Counted from the first letter of the stretch, positions 1 through 12,105 are shown. The stretch: DNA of 64,000 nt from Siphonodentalium dalli (GCA_032622095.1 CP136064.1:145533954-145597953); one strand, 5' to 3'. Program-made: numbers and translations. The notes: generated from the sequence alone by a model not told the origin.

Positions 1-322
1 GTGATCATTAGGCGGCATGCTGAATACAGGTTCCAAAGGGGGTCCGTTCAAAATATGCAGCAAGCTTCCGAATGTAGGCTCCTGAATTGAGTATGTTTCA
101 GTTGTTGCATAGTATTTAAATAATATACTGATTTTGTTTCGTTGCGCATATATATGTGGACTGGGTGTGTAGAAATACAGTTTTAGTGAAATAAAGTGTT
201 CCAATGCGCATCCAGTAACAAAAAGGAGAAACATGACAATTTCATGTGTCCATGAACGCGGACACTAGAAAATAACAAAGAAAATTTATATACCCGTCAT
301 TTTGTGACGGGCAACCCCCTAG
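1..322 (+). mobile_element. Helitron-like copy 0, 3' portion
   Basis: This is the 3' part of a non-autonomous Helitron-like element whose start lies outside the window. It ends with the hairpin CCCGTCATTTTGTGACGGG, a short C-rich spacer and CTAG at 319-322, followed by T. Hairpin, then CTRR, then T is the standard Helitron 3' terminus. The body matches the tails of the copies ending at 3,846, 5,613, 6,871, 19,711 and 21,087. There is no coding capacity. Confidence 0.75.
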
Positions 323-328
323 TATTTA

Positions 329-475
329 AGAAATAAATACACGGTGTAGAGGTGTGTATGGTCAAGTTGTACCACAAAAAACTGATTGTAGGACGACGCG
401 TAGCGGAGTCCTACAATCAGTTTTTTGTGGTACAACTTGACCATACACACCGATACACCGTGTATTTATTTCTTT
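329..475. repeat. Long near-perfect hairpin (foldback) sequence
   Basis: Two arms of roughly 65 bases (AAGAAATAAATACACGG... and its reverse complement) flank a short loop around GACGCGTAGCGGA. The arms share GTTGTACCACAAAA with a smaller inverted pair at 1245-1281, so both may belong to one element. The hairpin begins seven bases after the CTAG end of Helitron copy 0. No gene is visible. Confidence 0.85.
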
Positions 476-1361
476 TGTAATACGACTGAAAGTTTATGGT
501 CACAATTCGACTGAATAGTCAACGAAATACTGCGCTTTTTCGGTCTCAGGTGAGAAAACATTTCGTGGTGTAATTCGTATTGGGCGTACTCGATTTCTTT
601 GCATGGAGTACTCTAGTAATGTCTTGTCTTGTTATGAAATTCCCCCGTTGACTTTTCGAGGCACCTCTTCTAGAAATAATCGTTGTGATTGGCTAAAAAA
701 CGATGTGTTTTCAGCGGCGCCCGTGCGTTTCATTTAAATTGTACAGGACATACGATTGCGGTCATTTCTGTTTTGAACGTTGTTGGGACAACATGAATAT
801 ATGATAATCGACTATGGACCAATTTCCTTACACAAAGCGATCTAAATGATCTAGTTTACTAAACTAATCTTATTCCCCTTCTGTACTGGTGAACAAACGC
901 TTTCATTTTCAACTTGATTCCGAAATATCGAATATGATCGAGATTCGAATCGACGAATGCACAGCCCGGCCCCATGCATGGATTTATTTTGTCATTTAAT
1001 ATACTTATTAAGTAACTTTCTTTGGTCGTAACATATATCAATATACCATAACATCATTTGGACCATATTCATTGGCAACCAAACTGGTTTCAAGCGACAA
1101 ATCGCTAGAAAATTCGCAAGATTGTCAAGATGTAGCAAAATTCAAAGGGTTACGGTGCGGGTGTACACCGTTGGTGCCCCGTTTGCGCGGAGTTAGAAAA
1201 GACGGGAAAAGTCGCGTGCGGCGATCTGAATAAACCGATTTTTTTCGTGGTACAATTGGAAAAAGTAGAATTGTACCACAAAACTGGAACGAGATAGCCA
1301 TGGTAACTCGGGCCACTGGCCAATCAGGACATGGCTTTTAAGCATAGTTAGGCAGGGTCGT
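476..1361. other. Spacer between Helitron copies; no gene seen
   Basis: I see no protein motif here. The only structure is a short inverted repeat at 1245-1257/1269-1281 (GTGGTACAATT and its complement), related to the arms of the 329-475 hairpin. The segment may be unique DNA or the body of an unrecognised element of which that hairpin is a part. Confidence 0.5.
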
Positions 1362-2146
1362 ATTACAAATATATATAACCCGTCGTCTGTGTGTGTATCA
1401 GGGTGTGAGGGTGTGTGTGTATAACTCGGTCACGCTTTTGGCGCGCTTATAACTTTTCAACCATGCGTGCAATGTAACCCAAATTTGTACCATGGCATAT
1501 ATTGTGTCTTAGAAGATGACTCACCAAATTTCACGCTGACTGGTCAAAGCAAACCTGAGATCTAACATGGTCCCCAAATGCAGTATTTGCTCTGAATTAG
1601 TTACTATTTCTTATGACGTTTGTCGAAATGACGTCATGTGACGTCGCACGCAATCCCACAGTTGCTTTGCTATTGTAGACGAAACTCCAATGCGCCCTAC
1701 CGAAGTGTTGTTGGAAATAGGCGCTAAATTCATTTGTCAGTTCAGGTTCAGTGTGAATTTAGGTAGGCCTAACGAATGTTGATTTTGTCGCGAAAGTACA
1801 TGTAGTGGGGTGTAGAGTCAAGCCTCGAACGTTCTACCGTCGTTGGGAATGGGTGCTAATATGGTATTTTAATTTCCAGTTCGGTGTGAACATAAGTAAA
1901 GAATGCTGTCTTTGATATGAAAGTTGTGCATTGAGTGTGGAATCGAAGGAGTACCGGTATATACCCGCGCGGAAGATGGCGAATGGACACACTCTGACCT
2001 CCCGCAAGTCACTGTGGGTACCGTTCAGTAGATTCGCCGGAACTCAGTTGGAAAACCACATTCCCGGGCCGGGACTAATAATACAGTGTAAACAATACTG
2101 CCGACGCTAATTAATGCTCTTTTAATCTTTCAGTTGAGTGCAAATC

Positions 2147-2227
2147 ACAGGTCCCTGGCACAATAGACCCCCACCACCCAAAGACATATGTCTTTGGGTG
2201 GTGGGGCTCTATTGTGCCAGGGACCTG
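2147..2227. repeat. Near-perfect palindrome inside Helitron copy 1
   Basis: Arms of about 38 bases run from ACAGGTCCCTGGCACAATAG to its complement around a TATG centre, with one or two mismatches. Sister Helitron copies have ordinary sequence (CAAATCTGATAAAAG...) at the corresponding place, so this palindrome is particular to copy 1. Confidence 0.9.
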
Positions 2228-2572
2228 TGCATATAATGTGCGCAAAGCACACAACGGGGCCACATGCCCCTCCCCCGCTAAATAAAGGCTCCCGATTGGA
2301 GCCTGTTTCAGTTAGTATAGATAAAGTAAAATATCTTGATTGTTGCGTTCCATATGTGCATGCATATATGTGGGTTGGGGAGATCGGGGCGGTGGGTAGA
2401 AAATACAGTTTTATAGAAGTAAATTGTTCCTACAAATGGACCGCGCAATGCAGGGCATGTGATCCTTAGGCTGCATGCTGAATAAAGGTTCCAAAGGGGG
2501 TCCGTTCAAAACATGCCGCAAGTTCCCTTCGTCGCTGAATAAAGGCTCCTGAATTGAGTATGTTTCAGTTGG

Positions 2573-3625
2573 TGTACAGTCAGGGATGTGGCTAGAGGGG
2601 GTGTGGGGGTGTCTCACCCCCCAACTTTGGTCACAATTATCAACAGTTGGAAATTTCATACCTGCCAAAACATTAGTTGGAAATTTCACACCAACAATAG
2701 GTTGAAAATGTTCTTGTAGTTTGATTTTCAAACAACTTGTTGGGGGATTAATTATTTTTGGACCAATATTTGTATATTTTCCTATTTTCGGTCACAATTT
2801 TTAACTAAAATGGTCATCAGTTGGAATTTTTCCAAACTTAGGGAGGTGACAGGTTGGAAATTTCCAACACTTGGAAAGCTTGTGTCCTGGTCCCTCCCCG
2901 TGGCCAGTCAAAACTGCTAGTTAATTTAAGAAAACAATATTGTCATACATTTGGTCAACATTGTCATTGGAATTGTCATCAGTTGGAAATTTCCCAACCT
3001 AAGTGTCAGGTTTGAAATTTACAACTCTAGGAAGGCTTGAGGCTAGTCTAGATGCTAGGATTTTGCAATTTTCTTGTTCAGATTTCAAAATTTTCGCACC
3101 CCGGGCCGAACCATAGTCGGCCCGGTGTGTCATTGTCCCTCCCCCGTGGCCAATCCAAAACTGCTAACTATTTTAACAAAACAATATTATACTGCATTTG
3201 GTCAAACTTGTGAACTGAAACGGTCATCAGTTGGAGAATTTTCCAACCTGATGGGAAGTATGAGGTTTGAAATTTCCAACACTATAGGAAAGCTTCAGTT
3301 GAGGCCAGTCTAGATGCTATGATTTGTGATTTTCTTGTACAGTTTTCAAAAAAAATTCTCACACAGCGCTGAACAACAATGGTCAGCCCGGTGTGTCCTG
3401 GTCTCTTGTCTATAGCCGTGAGCATTTGTCTGGATTTAGACCACTAGATGTTAGGATATTAGACCTGAGCACTAAGGTGCAAGGGGGGGGGGGGGGTGGA
3501 AATGGAATTATGTAAAATTTGTGTTTTGCCTGATTCTGATTCAAGGAAGGGGGGTGCAGTAGGAATTTCCCAAGGTGGACACCCCCCCCCAACGGAAACC
3601 CTCTAGCCACATCCCTGTGTACAGT
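2573..3625. mobile_element. Non-autonomous hAT-type element with 8-bp TSD
   Basis: The element spans 2581-3617. Its termini are inverted: CAGGGATGTGGCTAGAGGG at the left and the exact complement at the right. The flanks carry an identical 8-bp direct repeat TGTACAGT (2573-2580 and 3618-3625). Terminal CAGGG and an 8-bp duplication are the signature of hAT elements. Removing the insert and one repeat restores the sequence found in other Helitron copies (TACAGTAATATTTAAAG). No transposase is present; the interior has degenerate repeats of 'GTTGGAAATTTC' type and homopolymer G/C runs. Confidence 0.88.
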
Positions 3626-3850
3626 AATATTTAAAGTAATACGCTGATGTTGTTTCGTTCAATATGAGCATGCGCATATGTGGGCTGGGTGTGTAGAAAT
3701 ACAGTTTTAGTGAAATAAAGTGTTCCAACGGGCATCCAGTAACAAAAAAGAGAAGCATGACCAGTCCATGTGTTCATGAACGCGGACACTAGAAAGTCAC
3801 AAAAAACATTTATATACCCGTCATTTTGTGACGGGCAATCCCCTAGTCCA

Positions 3851-5613
3851 TCTATATATATAAAACCCGTCGTCTGTGTGTGTGTGTGTGTGTGTGTGTG
3901 TAACTCGGTCACGCTTTTGGCGCGTTTATAACCTTTTAACCATGCGTCCAATGTGGCCCAAATTTGTACCACGGCCTATAGTGTGTCATAAAAGGTGAAT
4001 CACCAAATTCCACGCCGATTGGTCAAAGCAAACCTGAGATCTAATATGGTCCCCAAATGCAGTATCTGCACTCAAGTAGACACTATTTCTTATGACGTTT
4101 GTCCAAATGACGTCATTGACGTCGAACGCAGTACAACACTTGCTTTGCTATTGTAGGCGAAACTTCCATGCGCTCAACCAAAGCGTTGTTGGAAATAAGC
4201 GCTAAATTAATGTGTCAGTTCGGGTTCATTGTGAATTTAGATAACCAATGTTGATTTTGTCGCGGAAGTGCATGTATAGTGGGGTGTAGTCAAGACTCGA
4301 ACGTTCTGCCGTCGTTGGGAATGGGTGGATGTAGTGGGGTGCAGATTCAAGACTCGAACGTTCGTCGTTGGGTATGGGTGCTAATATGGTATTTTGATTT
4401 GCCAGTTGGGTTTAAACATAAGTAAATAATGCTGTCTTTGATACGAAAGTTGTGCATTGAATGTAGTATCGAAGGAGTACCGGTATACACGGAAGATGGC
4501 GAATGGACAGTCTGACCTCCCGCCAGTGGGTACCGTGAACTCAGTAAATTCGCCAAACTGAGTTAGAAAAATCACATTCCCGGGACAGGCCTAATAATAG
4601 GGCTTACAGTGTAAACAATATTGCCGACGCTAATTAATGTTCTTTTAATCTTTCAGTTGAGTGCAAATCTGATAAAAGAATAAATGTTTAAAAGATCACA
4701 ATGTGCGCGAAGCGCACGCAGTTTAAATTCATATAATGTGCGCGAAGCTCACTAAGGGGCTGCAGACCCCTCCCCCGCTAAATAAAGGTTCCGAATAGAG
4801 CCTGTTTCAGTTAGTAGGCCCTATAGATAAAGTAGAATATCTTGATTGTTGCGTTCCATATGTGCATGCATATACGTGGGTAGGGGAGATGATGGTGGGG
4901 GCAAAAATACAGTTTTATTGAATTAAAGTGTTTATACAAATGGGCCGCGCAGTGCAGGGCGTGTGATCATTAGGCTGCATGCTGAATACAGGTTCCAAAG
5001 GGGTCCGTTTAAAATGTGCTGCAAGATCCCTATATGTGCACGAAGCTCACGCAGTTTAAGATCATATAATGTGCGCTATGCGCAGAAAGGGGCTGTAGAC
5101 CCCTCCCCGCTAAATAAAGTCTCCCGAATTGAGCCTGTTTCAGTATAGATAAAGTACAATATTTTGATTGTTGCGTTCCATATGTGCATGCATATACATG
5201 GGTTGGGGAGATGGGGTGGGGGTAAAAAATACAATTGTATTGAAAAGTGTTCATACAAATGGATCGCACAGAGCAGGCGTATGATAATTAGGCGGCATGC
5301 GGAATACAGGTTCCAAAGTTGGTCCGTTCAAAATGTGCAACAAGCTCCCGGGTGAAGGCTCCTGAATTGAGTATGTTTCAGTTGGTGCATAGTAGTATTT
5401 AAATAATATACTGATTTTGTTTCGTTCAATATGTGCATGCGCATATGTAGACTGGGTGTGTAGAAATACAGTTTTAGTGAAATAAAGTGTTCCAACGCGC
5501 ATCCAGTGACAAAAGGGAGAAGCATGACCATTCCATGTGTCTATGAACGCGGACACTAGAAAATAATAAAGAACATTCATATACCCGTCATTTTGTGACG
5601 GGCAACCCCCTAG
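3851..5613 (+). mobile_element. Helitron-like copy 2
   Basis: It starts with TCTATATATATAAAACCCG after an A, and ends with the CCCGTCA/TGACGGG hairpin and CTAG (5610-5613). A long TG tract follows the 5' end, then a conserved body (CTCGGTCACGCTTTTGGCGC). TGACGTCA is at 4108-4115. It abuts copy 3 without spacer: the base after CTAG is the first T of the next TCTATATA. It is non-coding. Confidence 0.85.
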
Positions 5614-6871
5614 TCTATATATATAAAACCCGTCGTCTGTGTGTGTGTGTGTGTGTGTGTGTGTATCTGTGTATAACTCGGTCACGCTTTTGGCGCGTTT
5701 ATAACTTTTCAACCATGCGTCCAATGTGGCCCAGATTTGTACCACGACCTACAATCTGTCGTAAAAGGTGACTCACCAAATTTCACGCCGATTGGTCAAA
5801 GCAAACCTGAAATCTGACATGGTCCCCAAATGCAGTATTTGCACTCAAGTAGATACCATTTCTTATGACGTTTGTCGAAATGACGTCATGTGACGTCGTA
5901 CGCAAACCCAAACTTGCGTTGCTGTTGTATTGACCAAATTTCCATGCGCTCTACCAAATCGTTGCTGAAAATGGGCGCTATAATTTAATTGTCAGATCAG
6001 GTTGATTGTGAATATAATGAATGCATGTTGCTTTTGTCGTGGAAGTGCATGCGGTGTAGAGTCGAGACTAGAACGTTCTATACCATCGTTCGAAATGGGT
6101 GCTAAATGGTCTTACAATATGCCACTTCAGTGGGGATATAAGTAATGGATTGTGCCTTTGTTATGAAAGTTGTGCATTGTGTGTGGAATCGAAGGAGTGC
6201 ATATACGGAAAACGGCAAATTGATCAATAACGTTTTATACAATATAAAAATGTGCGCGAAGTGCACAACTTGGCCGCAGTGCAAGGGCCTGTGGCCCTAG
6301 GCCTATATACGCTGCTGAATAAAAGCTCCCGAAGGGAGCCTGCGCGAAGCGCACAGTGGGGCTGCAGACCACTCGCCGAATTAAGTCTCTGTTTCAGTCA
6401 CTGTAATATATATAATAGTAATAAAGTAATATAGTTGATTTTGTAGCATTCCATATGTGCATGCAATTGCATATATATGGGTGGTAGTAGAAACTACAGT
6501 TTGTCAGTGAAAAACAATGTTCCCGAGCCATAGGCTCACAGCGCACAAAGTGGCCGCTGGCCCCTCCGCCGCTGAATAAATGCTCCCAAATGGAGTCTGT
6601 TTCAGTTAGTAAATACAGTAATAAAGTAACATGTTGATTGTGTTGCGTTCCAAATGTGCATGCATATATATGTAGGGTACGGTGGGGTACAACATGTGCA
6701 TGCATATATGTGGGGTAGGGTGAGGTACAAAATACAGTTTTAGTTCAATAAAGTGTTCCCACGCGCCTCCGGTGGAAGAGAAGTATGACCATTTCATTGC
6801 TCATAAACGCGGAGACCAGAAAGTAACAAAGCACATTTACATACCCGCCATTTTGACGGGCAATCCCCTAG
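5614..6871 (+). mobile_element. Helitron-like copy 3
   Basis: This is a complete short copy, from TCTATATATATAAAACCCG to CTAG at 6868-6871. The terminal hairpin is slightly shortened (CCCGCCATTTTGACGGG). TGACGTCA is at 5881-5888. The 3' part contains several imperfect sub-units with ATGTGCATGCATATATATG. It directly joins copy 4, whose start reads TATATATATAAAACCCG (C of the initial TC lost). It is non-coding. Confidence 0.85.
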
Positions 6872-7774
6872 TATATATATAAAACCCGTCGTCTGTGTGT
6901 GTGTGGGGGGGGGGGGGTGAGGGTCTGTGGGGGGTGTGTGTGTATCTGTGTATAACTCGGTCACGCTTTTGGCGCGTTTATAACTGTTCAACCATGCGTC
7001 CAATGTGGCCCAAATTTGCACCACGGCCTATAGTGTGTCATAAAAGGTGACTCACCAAATTTCACGCCGATTGGTCAAAGCAAACCTGAGATCTAACATG
7101 GTCCCCAAATGCAGTATTTGCACTCAAGTAGACACTATTTCTTATGACGTTTGTCGAAATGACGTCATTGACGTCGAACGCAAACCAACACTTGCTTTTC
7201 TATTGTAGGCGAAACTTCCATGCGCTCTACCAAAGCGTTGTTGGAAATAGGCGCTAAATTAATGTGTCAGTTCAGGTTCAGTGTGAATTTAGGTAACGAA
7301 TGTTGATTTTGTCGCGGAAGTGCCTGTGTAGTGGACTGTAGAGTCAAGACTCGAACGTTCTAACGTCGTTGGGAATGGATGGATGTAGTGTGGTGCAGAG
7401 TCAAGACTCGAACGTTCGTCGTTCGGAATGGGTGCTAATATGGTATTTTAATTTGCCAGTTGGGTTTGAACATAAGTGAAGAATGCTGTCTTTGATACGA
7501 AAGTTGTGCATTGAGTGTGAAATCGAAGGAGTACCGGTATCCACTGAAGATGGCGAATGGACACAGTCTGACCTCCCGCCAGTGGGTACCGTGAACTCAG
7601 TAAATTCGCCGGAACTCAGTTAGAAAAATCAAATTCCCGGGACAGGCCTAATAATAGGGCCTACGGTGTAAACAATATTGCCGACGCTAATTAATGTTCT
7701 TTTAATCTTTCGGTTGAGTGCAAATCTGATAAAAGAATAAATGGTTAAAAGATCAAAATGTAGTTTAAATTCAT

Positions 7775-8515
7775 ACAAGTGCACCGATGGGCGGAGGTAA
7801 CGCCCCCGACTGTACAATAAGAGAAACTTTCTGGTTAAGCGCTATAAAAATGCCACATGTTGTTCTATATTAGCTTCAAATTTGGTCTGGTGCTACAAAA
7901 ATAGAAGGAAACCTGAATTTTCTATAAAAAAAAAACTGAATTTTTTAAGTCGAAAAAGGGTCATAACTCTCAGAAATTTTACCTTGACCTGTATTGCGAT
8001 ATTGGTAATACACAAAACAAACGTGTTTTGCAAATAAACAATCCAAAATCAAGTTATCATCTGGAAACCAAAAAAAGTAGCAGAAAACCTGAAAAAGGGC
8101 GTAACTCTGGAAAAAATGGGCGGACGAAACCACGGCTATGGGGAAATCTTGTCGCCCCGGCTGGTCTATTGGCATACCAAAGATCAACTGAATTGAATTA
8201 GCTAAACCAAAGTTATGAGTTGAAACGTTCGTACGCCACAGAAAACTGAATTTTCTAAGTCCAAAAAGGGGCGTAACTCTGAAAAAAATGGGCGGACGAA
8301 ACCGCAGTTATGGGAAAATCTTGTCCCCCCGGCTGGTCTATTAGCATACCAAAGATCAACTGAATTGAGTTAGCGAAACCAAAGTTATGAGTTGAAACGT
8401 TCGTACGGACGGACGGACGGACGGGCGGACCGACGTGAGTATACTTGTGAGGTGCGATCTTTTGTTTGATTGACTTGTGGGTTGCAACCCACAAGTGACT
8501 TACGGAAAATCCAAT
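7775..8515. mobile_element. Inserted repeat with internal duplication and (GGAC)n tail
   Basis: This segment is absent from the sister Helitron copies. It contains a roughly 270-base direct duplication (about 7,950-8,230 and 8,240-8,400; shared GCGTAACTCTG, GGCTGGTCTATT, ACCAAAGTTATGAGTTGAAACG), a GGACGGACGGACGG tract at about 8,403-8,430 and a perfect hairpin CTTGTGGGTTGCAACCCACAAG near 8,484. Exact ends and class are not clear. Confidence 0.45.
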
Positions 8516-8744
8516 TTTAAAGTTTCAGTTAGTATAGATAAAGTAAAATATCTTGATTGTTGCGTTCCATATGTACATGCATATACGTGGGTTGGGGAGA
8601 TGATGGTGGGGGCAAAAATACAGATTTATTGAAATAAAGTGTTCATACAAATGGGCCGCGCAGTGCAGGGCGTGTGATCATTAGGCTGCATGCTGATTAC
8701 AGGTTCCAAAGGGGGTCCGTTTAAAATGTGCTGCAAGCTCGCTA

Positions 8745-9545
8745 CACTCTCAAATAAAGCAATTGATTTAGGTACCCCATGGAACCAAAAGCCGCGATAG
8801 TACCAGACAGTTTGGTACTATAAGCCTTTAGAGCCTGTTTAGCGTTATAGAACCACATGAATTGTTACTCCACAGAGTGCCAATCGTTGGCTACATGCTG
8901 ATTGGGTGAGACCGTGGGTGTGTCAATATCGAGTGCCGTGTGCAAACGATTAAATTAAAGTGAAAAATGGCCGCCCGTCGACTCGCGGTCGTAGATCTGT
9001 CGGATTATTTCATTTAGCACTATGCAAGGGAGTCTTTGTGGTTTTGTACTTAATTGGATGTTTAAACGCGGCAGCATAATTTGGAATCTAACATGTCACA
9101 TTGTTAAATTTGCCGGTATCAGGGCTGTTTTGTTCTCTGGGAGTATCAAATTGCTGGATCTATGCGTAGTACCTAAATACTTCAGAGTACCTGTCTTGAT
9201 ATTTTGGTACTTCAGATAATATATAGGGCGTATCATGAAAGCATCTATTTCTTGGCACCTCATATCGTGAGCGTCATGGCTTCGGTGACATAAATGCGTG
9301 GTGTGTATTATATGCACAATGCCCGGGTAGAACTTGAATAATTATTAGGTAATCCAGAGTACCAACAATTTGGTACTCTAGAGTACCAAGAAGTTGGTAC
9401 TCCAGAGTACCAAACATTTTGGTACTCTAGGGTACCTAAACTTTTGGTACTCCAGAGTACCAAAAAGTTGGTACTCCCCCTGGGACAAAGCTTAGTACCT
9501 ACATAGGTACTCTGACGTACCTATATTTTTAAAAGTGTACATGTG
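8745..9545. other. Foreign segment in copy 4, rich in GGTAC palindromes
   Basis: No gene is visible. Short GGTACT/AGTACC palindromes are scattered at 8,770-8,830 and 9,165-9,220 and become a tandem array at 9,350-9,478. The rest is undistinguished. It interrupts the Helitron tail between GCAAGCTCGC and GTGCGCGAAGCTC. Confidence 0.4.
9350..9478. repeat. Palindromic minisatellite, unit about 30 bp
   Basis: At least four units of the form GGTACTCYAGAGTACC plus a short spacer (AAGAAGTT, AAACATTTT, AAAAAGTT) lie in tandem. Each unit is itself a palindrome, so the array can fold in many registers. Confidence 0.8.
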
Positions 9546-10020
9546 CGCGAAGCTCACGCAGCTTAAGATCATATAATGTGCGCGAAGCGCAGAAAGGGGC
9601 TGTATGCCCCTCCGCCGCTAAATAAAGTCTCCCGAATTTAGCCTGTTTCAGTATAGATAAAGTAAACTATTTTTATTGTTGCGTTCCTTATATATGTGCA
9701 TGCATATATACATGGGTTGGGAAGATGGGGGTGGGGGTAAAAATACAGTTTCATTGAAATAAAGTGTTAATACAATGGGCCGCGCAGTGCAGGCGTGTGC
9801 TCATTAGGCTGCATGCTGAATACAGGTTCCAAAGGGGGTCCGTTCAAAATGTGCAGCAAGCTCCCGAATGAAGGCTCCTGAATTGAGTATGTTTCAGTTG
9901 GCGCATAGTAGCATTTAAATAATGTACTGATTTTGTTCGTTCAATATGTGCATGCGCATATGTGGACTGGGTGTGTAGAAATACAGTTTTAGTGAAATAA
10001 AGTGTTCCAACGCGTATCCA

Positions 10021-11285
10021 GTGTATCTGTGTATCTGTGTATAAACTCGGTCACGCTTTTGGTGCGTTTATAACTTTTCAACCAAGCAATGTGGCCCAAA
10101 TTTGTACCACGGCCTATATTGTGTCGTAAAAGATGACTCACCAAATTTCAAGTCGATTGATCAAAGCAAACCTGAGATCTAACATGGTCCCGAACTGCAG
10201 TATTTGCACTCTTGAAAGTATAGACTATTTCTTATGACGTTTGTCGAAATGACGTCATTTGACGTCGCACGCAAACCCACATCAGCTTTGCTATTGTCGA
10301 CGAAACTTCCATGCGCGCTAACAGCGTTGTTGGAAATAGGCGCTAAATTAATTTGTCAGTGCAAGTTGAGTGTGCATAGAAGTAACAAATGTTGATTTTG
10401 TCATGAAAGTGCATGTAGTGGGTGTAGTGTCGAGATTCGAACGCTCTACCATCGTTGGGAATGGGCGCTAATATGGTATTTTAATTTGCCAGTTCGGTGT
10501 GAACATAAGTAAAGAATGCTGTATTTGTTATGAAAGTTGTGCGGAAGATGGCGAATGGACACAGTCTGACAGTCAGTGGGTATACCGTTCAGTAGATTCG
10601 CCGGAACTCGGTTAGAAAAACCACATTCCCGAGCCGGGACTTATATAGTGTAAACAATACTGCCCACGCTAATTAATGCTCTTCTAATATTTCAGTTGAA
10701 TGTAAATCTGATGAAAGACTGTTTAAAAGATCAAAATGTTCGCGAAGCACGCGCTGTTTACGGTCATATAATGTGCGCCAAGCGCACAAAGGGGTCGCAG
10801 GCCCCTCCATCACTAAATAAAGGCTCCCGAATGGAGCCTGTTTCAGTTAGTATATAGTAATAAAGTGAAATATCTTGATTATTGCGTTATGTATGTGCAT
10901 GCATATGCAGGTATATATGTGGGTTGGGGAGAAGGGGGGGGGGGGTACAGTTTTATTTCAAATAAAGTGTTACCAAAATGGGCATGTGATCCTTAGGTTA
11001 CATGCTGAATGCAGGATCCCAATGGGGTCCGTTTAAGATCAAAATGTGCCGCAAGCCTCCTTCATCGCTGAATAAACGCGCCCGAATTGAGTATGTTTCA
11101 GTTAGTATATAGTAATATTTAAAGTAATATGCTGATTTTCTTTCGTTCAGTATGTGCATGCGCATATATGTGGGGTGGGTATGTGTAGAAATACAGTTTT
11201 AGTGAAATAAAGTGTTCCCTCGCACATCCAGTGACAAAAAAGAGAAGCATGATCATTGCATTTCTTCTTTTGAAATGAGAATTTG
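10021..11285 (+). mobile_element. Helitron-like copy 5, part before the gypsy insertion
   Basis: The start is truncated (no TCTATATA). The body is the CTCGGTCACGC... sequence, with TGACGTCA at 10250-10257. It shares diagnostic variants with copy 6 (for example GCGCGCTAACAGCGTTG), so copies 5 and 6 form a subfamily. The copy is interrupted at 11,286 by an LTR retrotransposon and resumes at 19,634, ending in CTAG at 19,708-19,711. It is non-coding. Confidence 0.75.
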
Positions 11286-12077
11286 TGTACCAAGACACAC
11301 CAGGGACAGAACATTCAACCCAGGGAAGCAGACAATCTTCAGTTCGTAGGGGCTTAACGATTTACCATATATATCGGCACCCCTGTTAACTATATCGAGA
11401 TACGAAATTCGAAGCAATCGACAGCTTAGTACACCTGAAGTAGAGAACTAATGCAGCGTGTAGGCGGAGAATAGACTTAGAAGTATACAACGAAATTTAC
11501 GGAGAAGCGCGAGTAGCTATCGCCGAAAAGATAGCCATTGGAATCTAATGCAGCACACTATATGAGAAGAGAAACCTATAGAAGACATAGAAGGATGACC
11601 TTCGCCTGATTGCCCCAGGTACGCCCCGTTTGATGAGCCATGTAAAATGCTTCAGGCGGACCACGACAAGAACAACTATAAAGTTTCACGGATTTTCATA
11701 GAGAAATCATCATGCTTTGGAACTCCCTCAAGTCGACAATAGTACTCATACTACCGACGCAGAGATGCCAAGAAGACAGCTAGGAGCTCTCGACGGAACA
11801 TGGATAGGAATACAAGGTAAACATTACAATCTTGTATTTCTAACAAAACGCTACCCCGATGGACCAACGAAGAAGCGAAGCAGTCGACAGACCGATGAAC
11901 TCAACTGCATACCAACTTATGAGGACGCAAGAAGACCACAACCCGAGCAGACGACAGGACGACGAACATAACTAGGAGGAGCCAGATGCCGACGAATTAT
12001 TACCATTGACTTTGTTATAATTAAATAATCAAATCGTTTTGATTGTCTAAGCGTTATATGTACCCCGTATTGGTACA
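11286..12077 (+). repeat. 5' LTR
   Basis: It begins TGTACCAA and ends TTGGTACA, a perfect 8-base inverted terminal pair, and is 792 bases long. It matches 18,855-19,633 with scattered substitutions and small indels. A TATA-like stretch (CCATATATATCGG) lies about 80 bases in, which may be promoter sequence; this is inferred, not shown. Confidence 0.92.
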
Positions 12078-12087
12078 TAACGTTTAC

Positions 12088-12105
12088 TGGTGCCTGACGA
12101 GCCCG
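12088..12105 (+). promoter_or_regulatory. Candidate primer-binding site
   Basis: TGGTGCCTGACGAGCC lies 10 bases after the 5' LTR. The TGG start is what is expected for pairing with a tRNA CCA end. I could not assign the tRNA. Confidence 0.5.

Larger units (their letters stand above)
1362..3846 (+). mobile_element. Helitron-like copy 1 (with hAT insertion)
   Basis: The 5' end is approximate (ATATATATAACCCGTCGTC plus a TG-rich tract) and aligns with the clean 5' ends at 3,851, 5,614 and 19,712. The 3' end is the CCCGTCA/TGACGGG hairpin plus CTAG at 3843-3846. About 1.44 kb remain after removing the hAT insert at 2,581-3,617 and one copy of its duplication. A TGACGTCA site lies at 1629-1636. 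Internally, units beginning near ATGTGCATGCATAT and ending near AATAAAGTGTTCC repeat imperfectly. It is non-coding. Confidence 0.75.
6872..10020 (+). mobile_element. Helitron-like copy 4, 3' truncated, with insertions
   Basis: The 5' end and body match the other copies (TGACGTCA at 7160-7167). The tail lacks the hairpin and CTAG: at about 10,020 it breaks inside the terminal sub-unit and passes straight into the TGTATCTGTGTATAA... start region of copy 5. The extra length is due to foreign segments at about 7,775-8,515 and 8,745-9,545. It is non-coding. Confidence 0.7.

Noticed and set aside
3631-7024. Minus-strand frames rich in THTHTHT (3,631-3,972; 5,251-5,745; 6,794-7,024)
   Set aside because: They read through the TG microsatellite at Helitron 5' ends and recur only because the element recurs.
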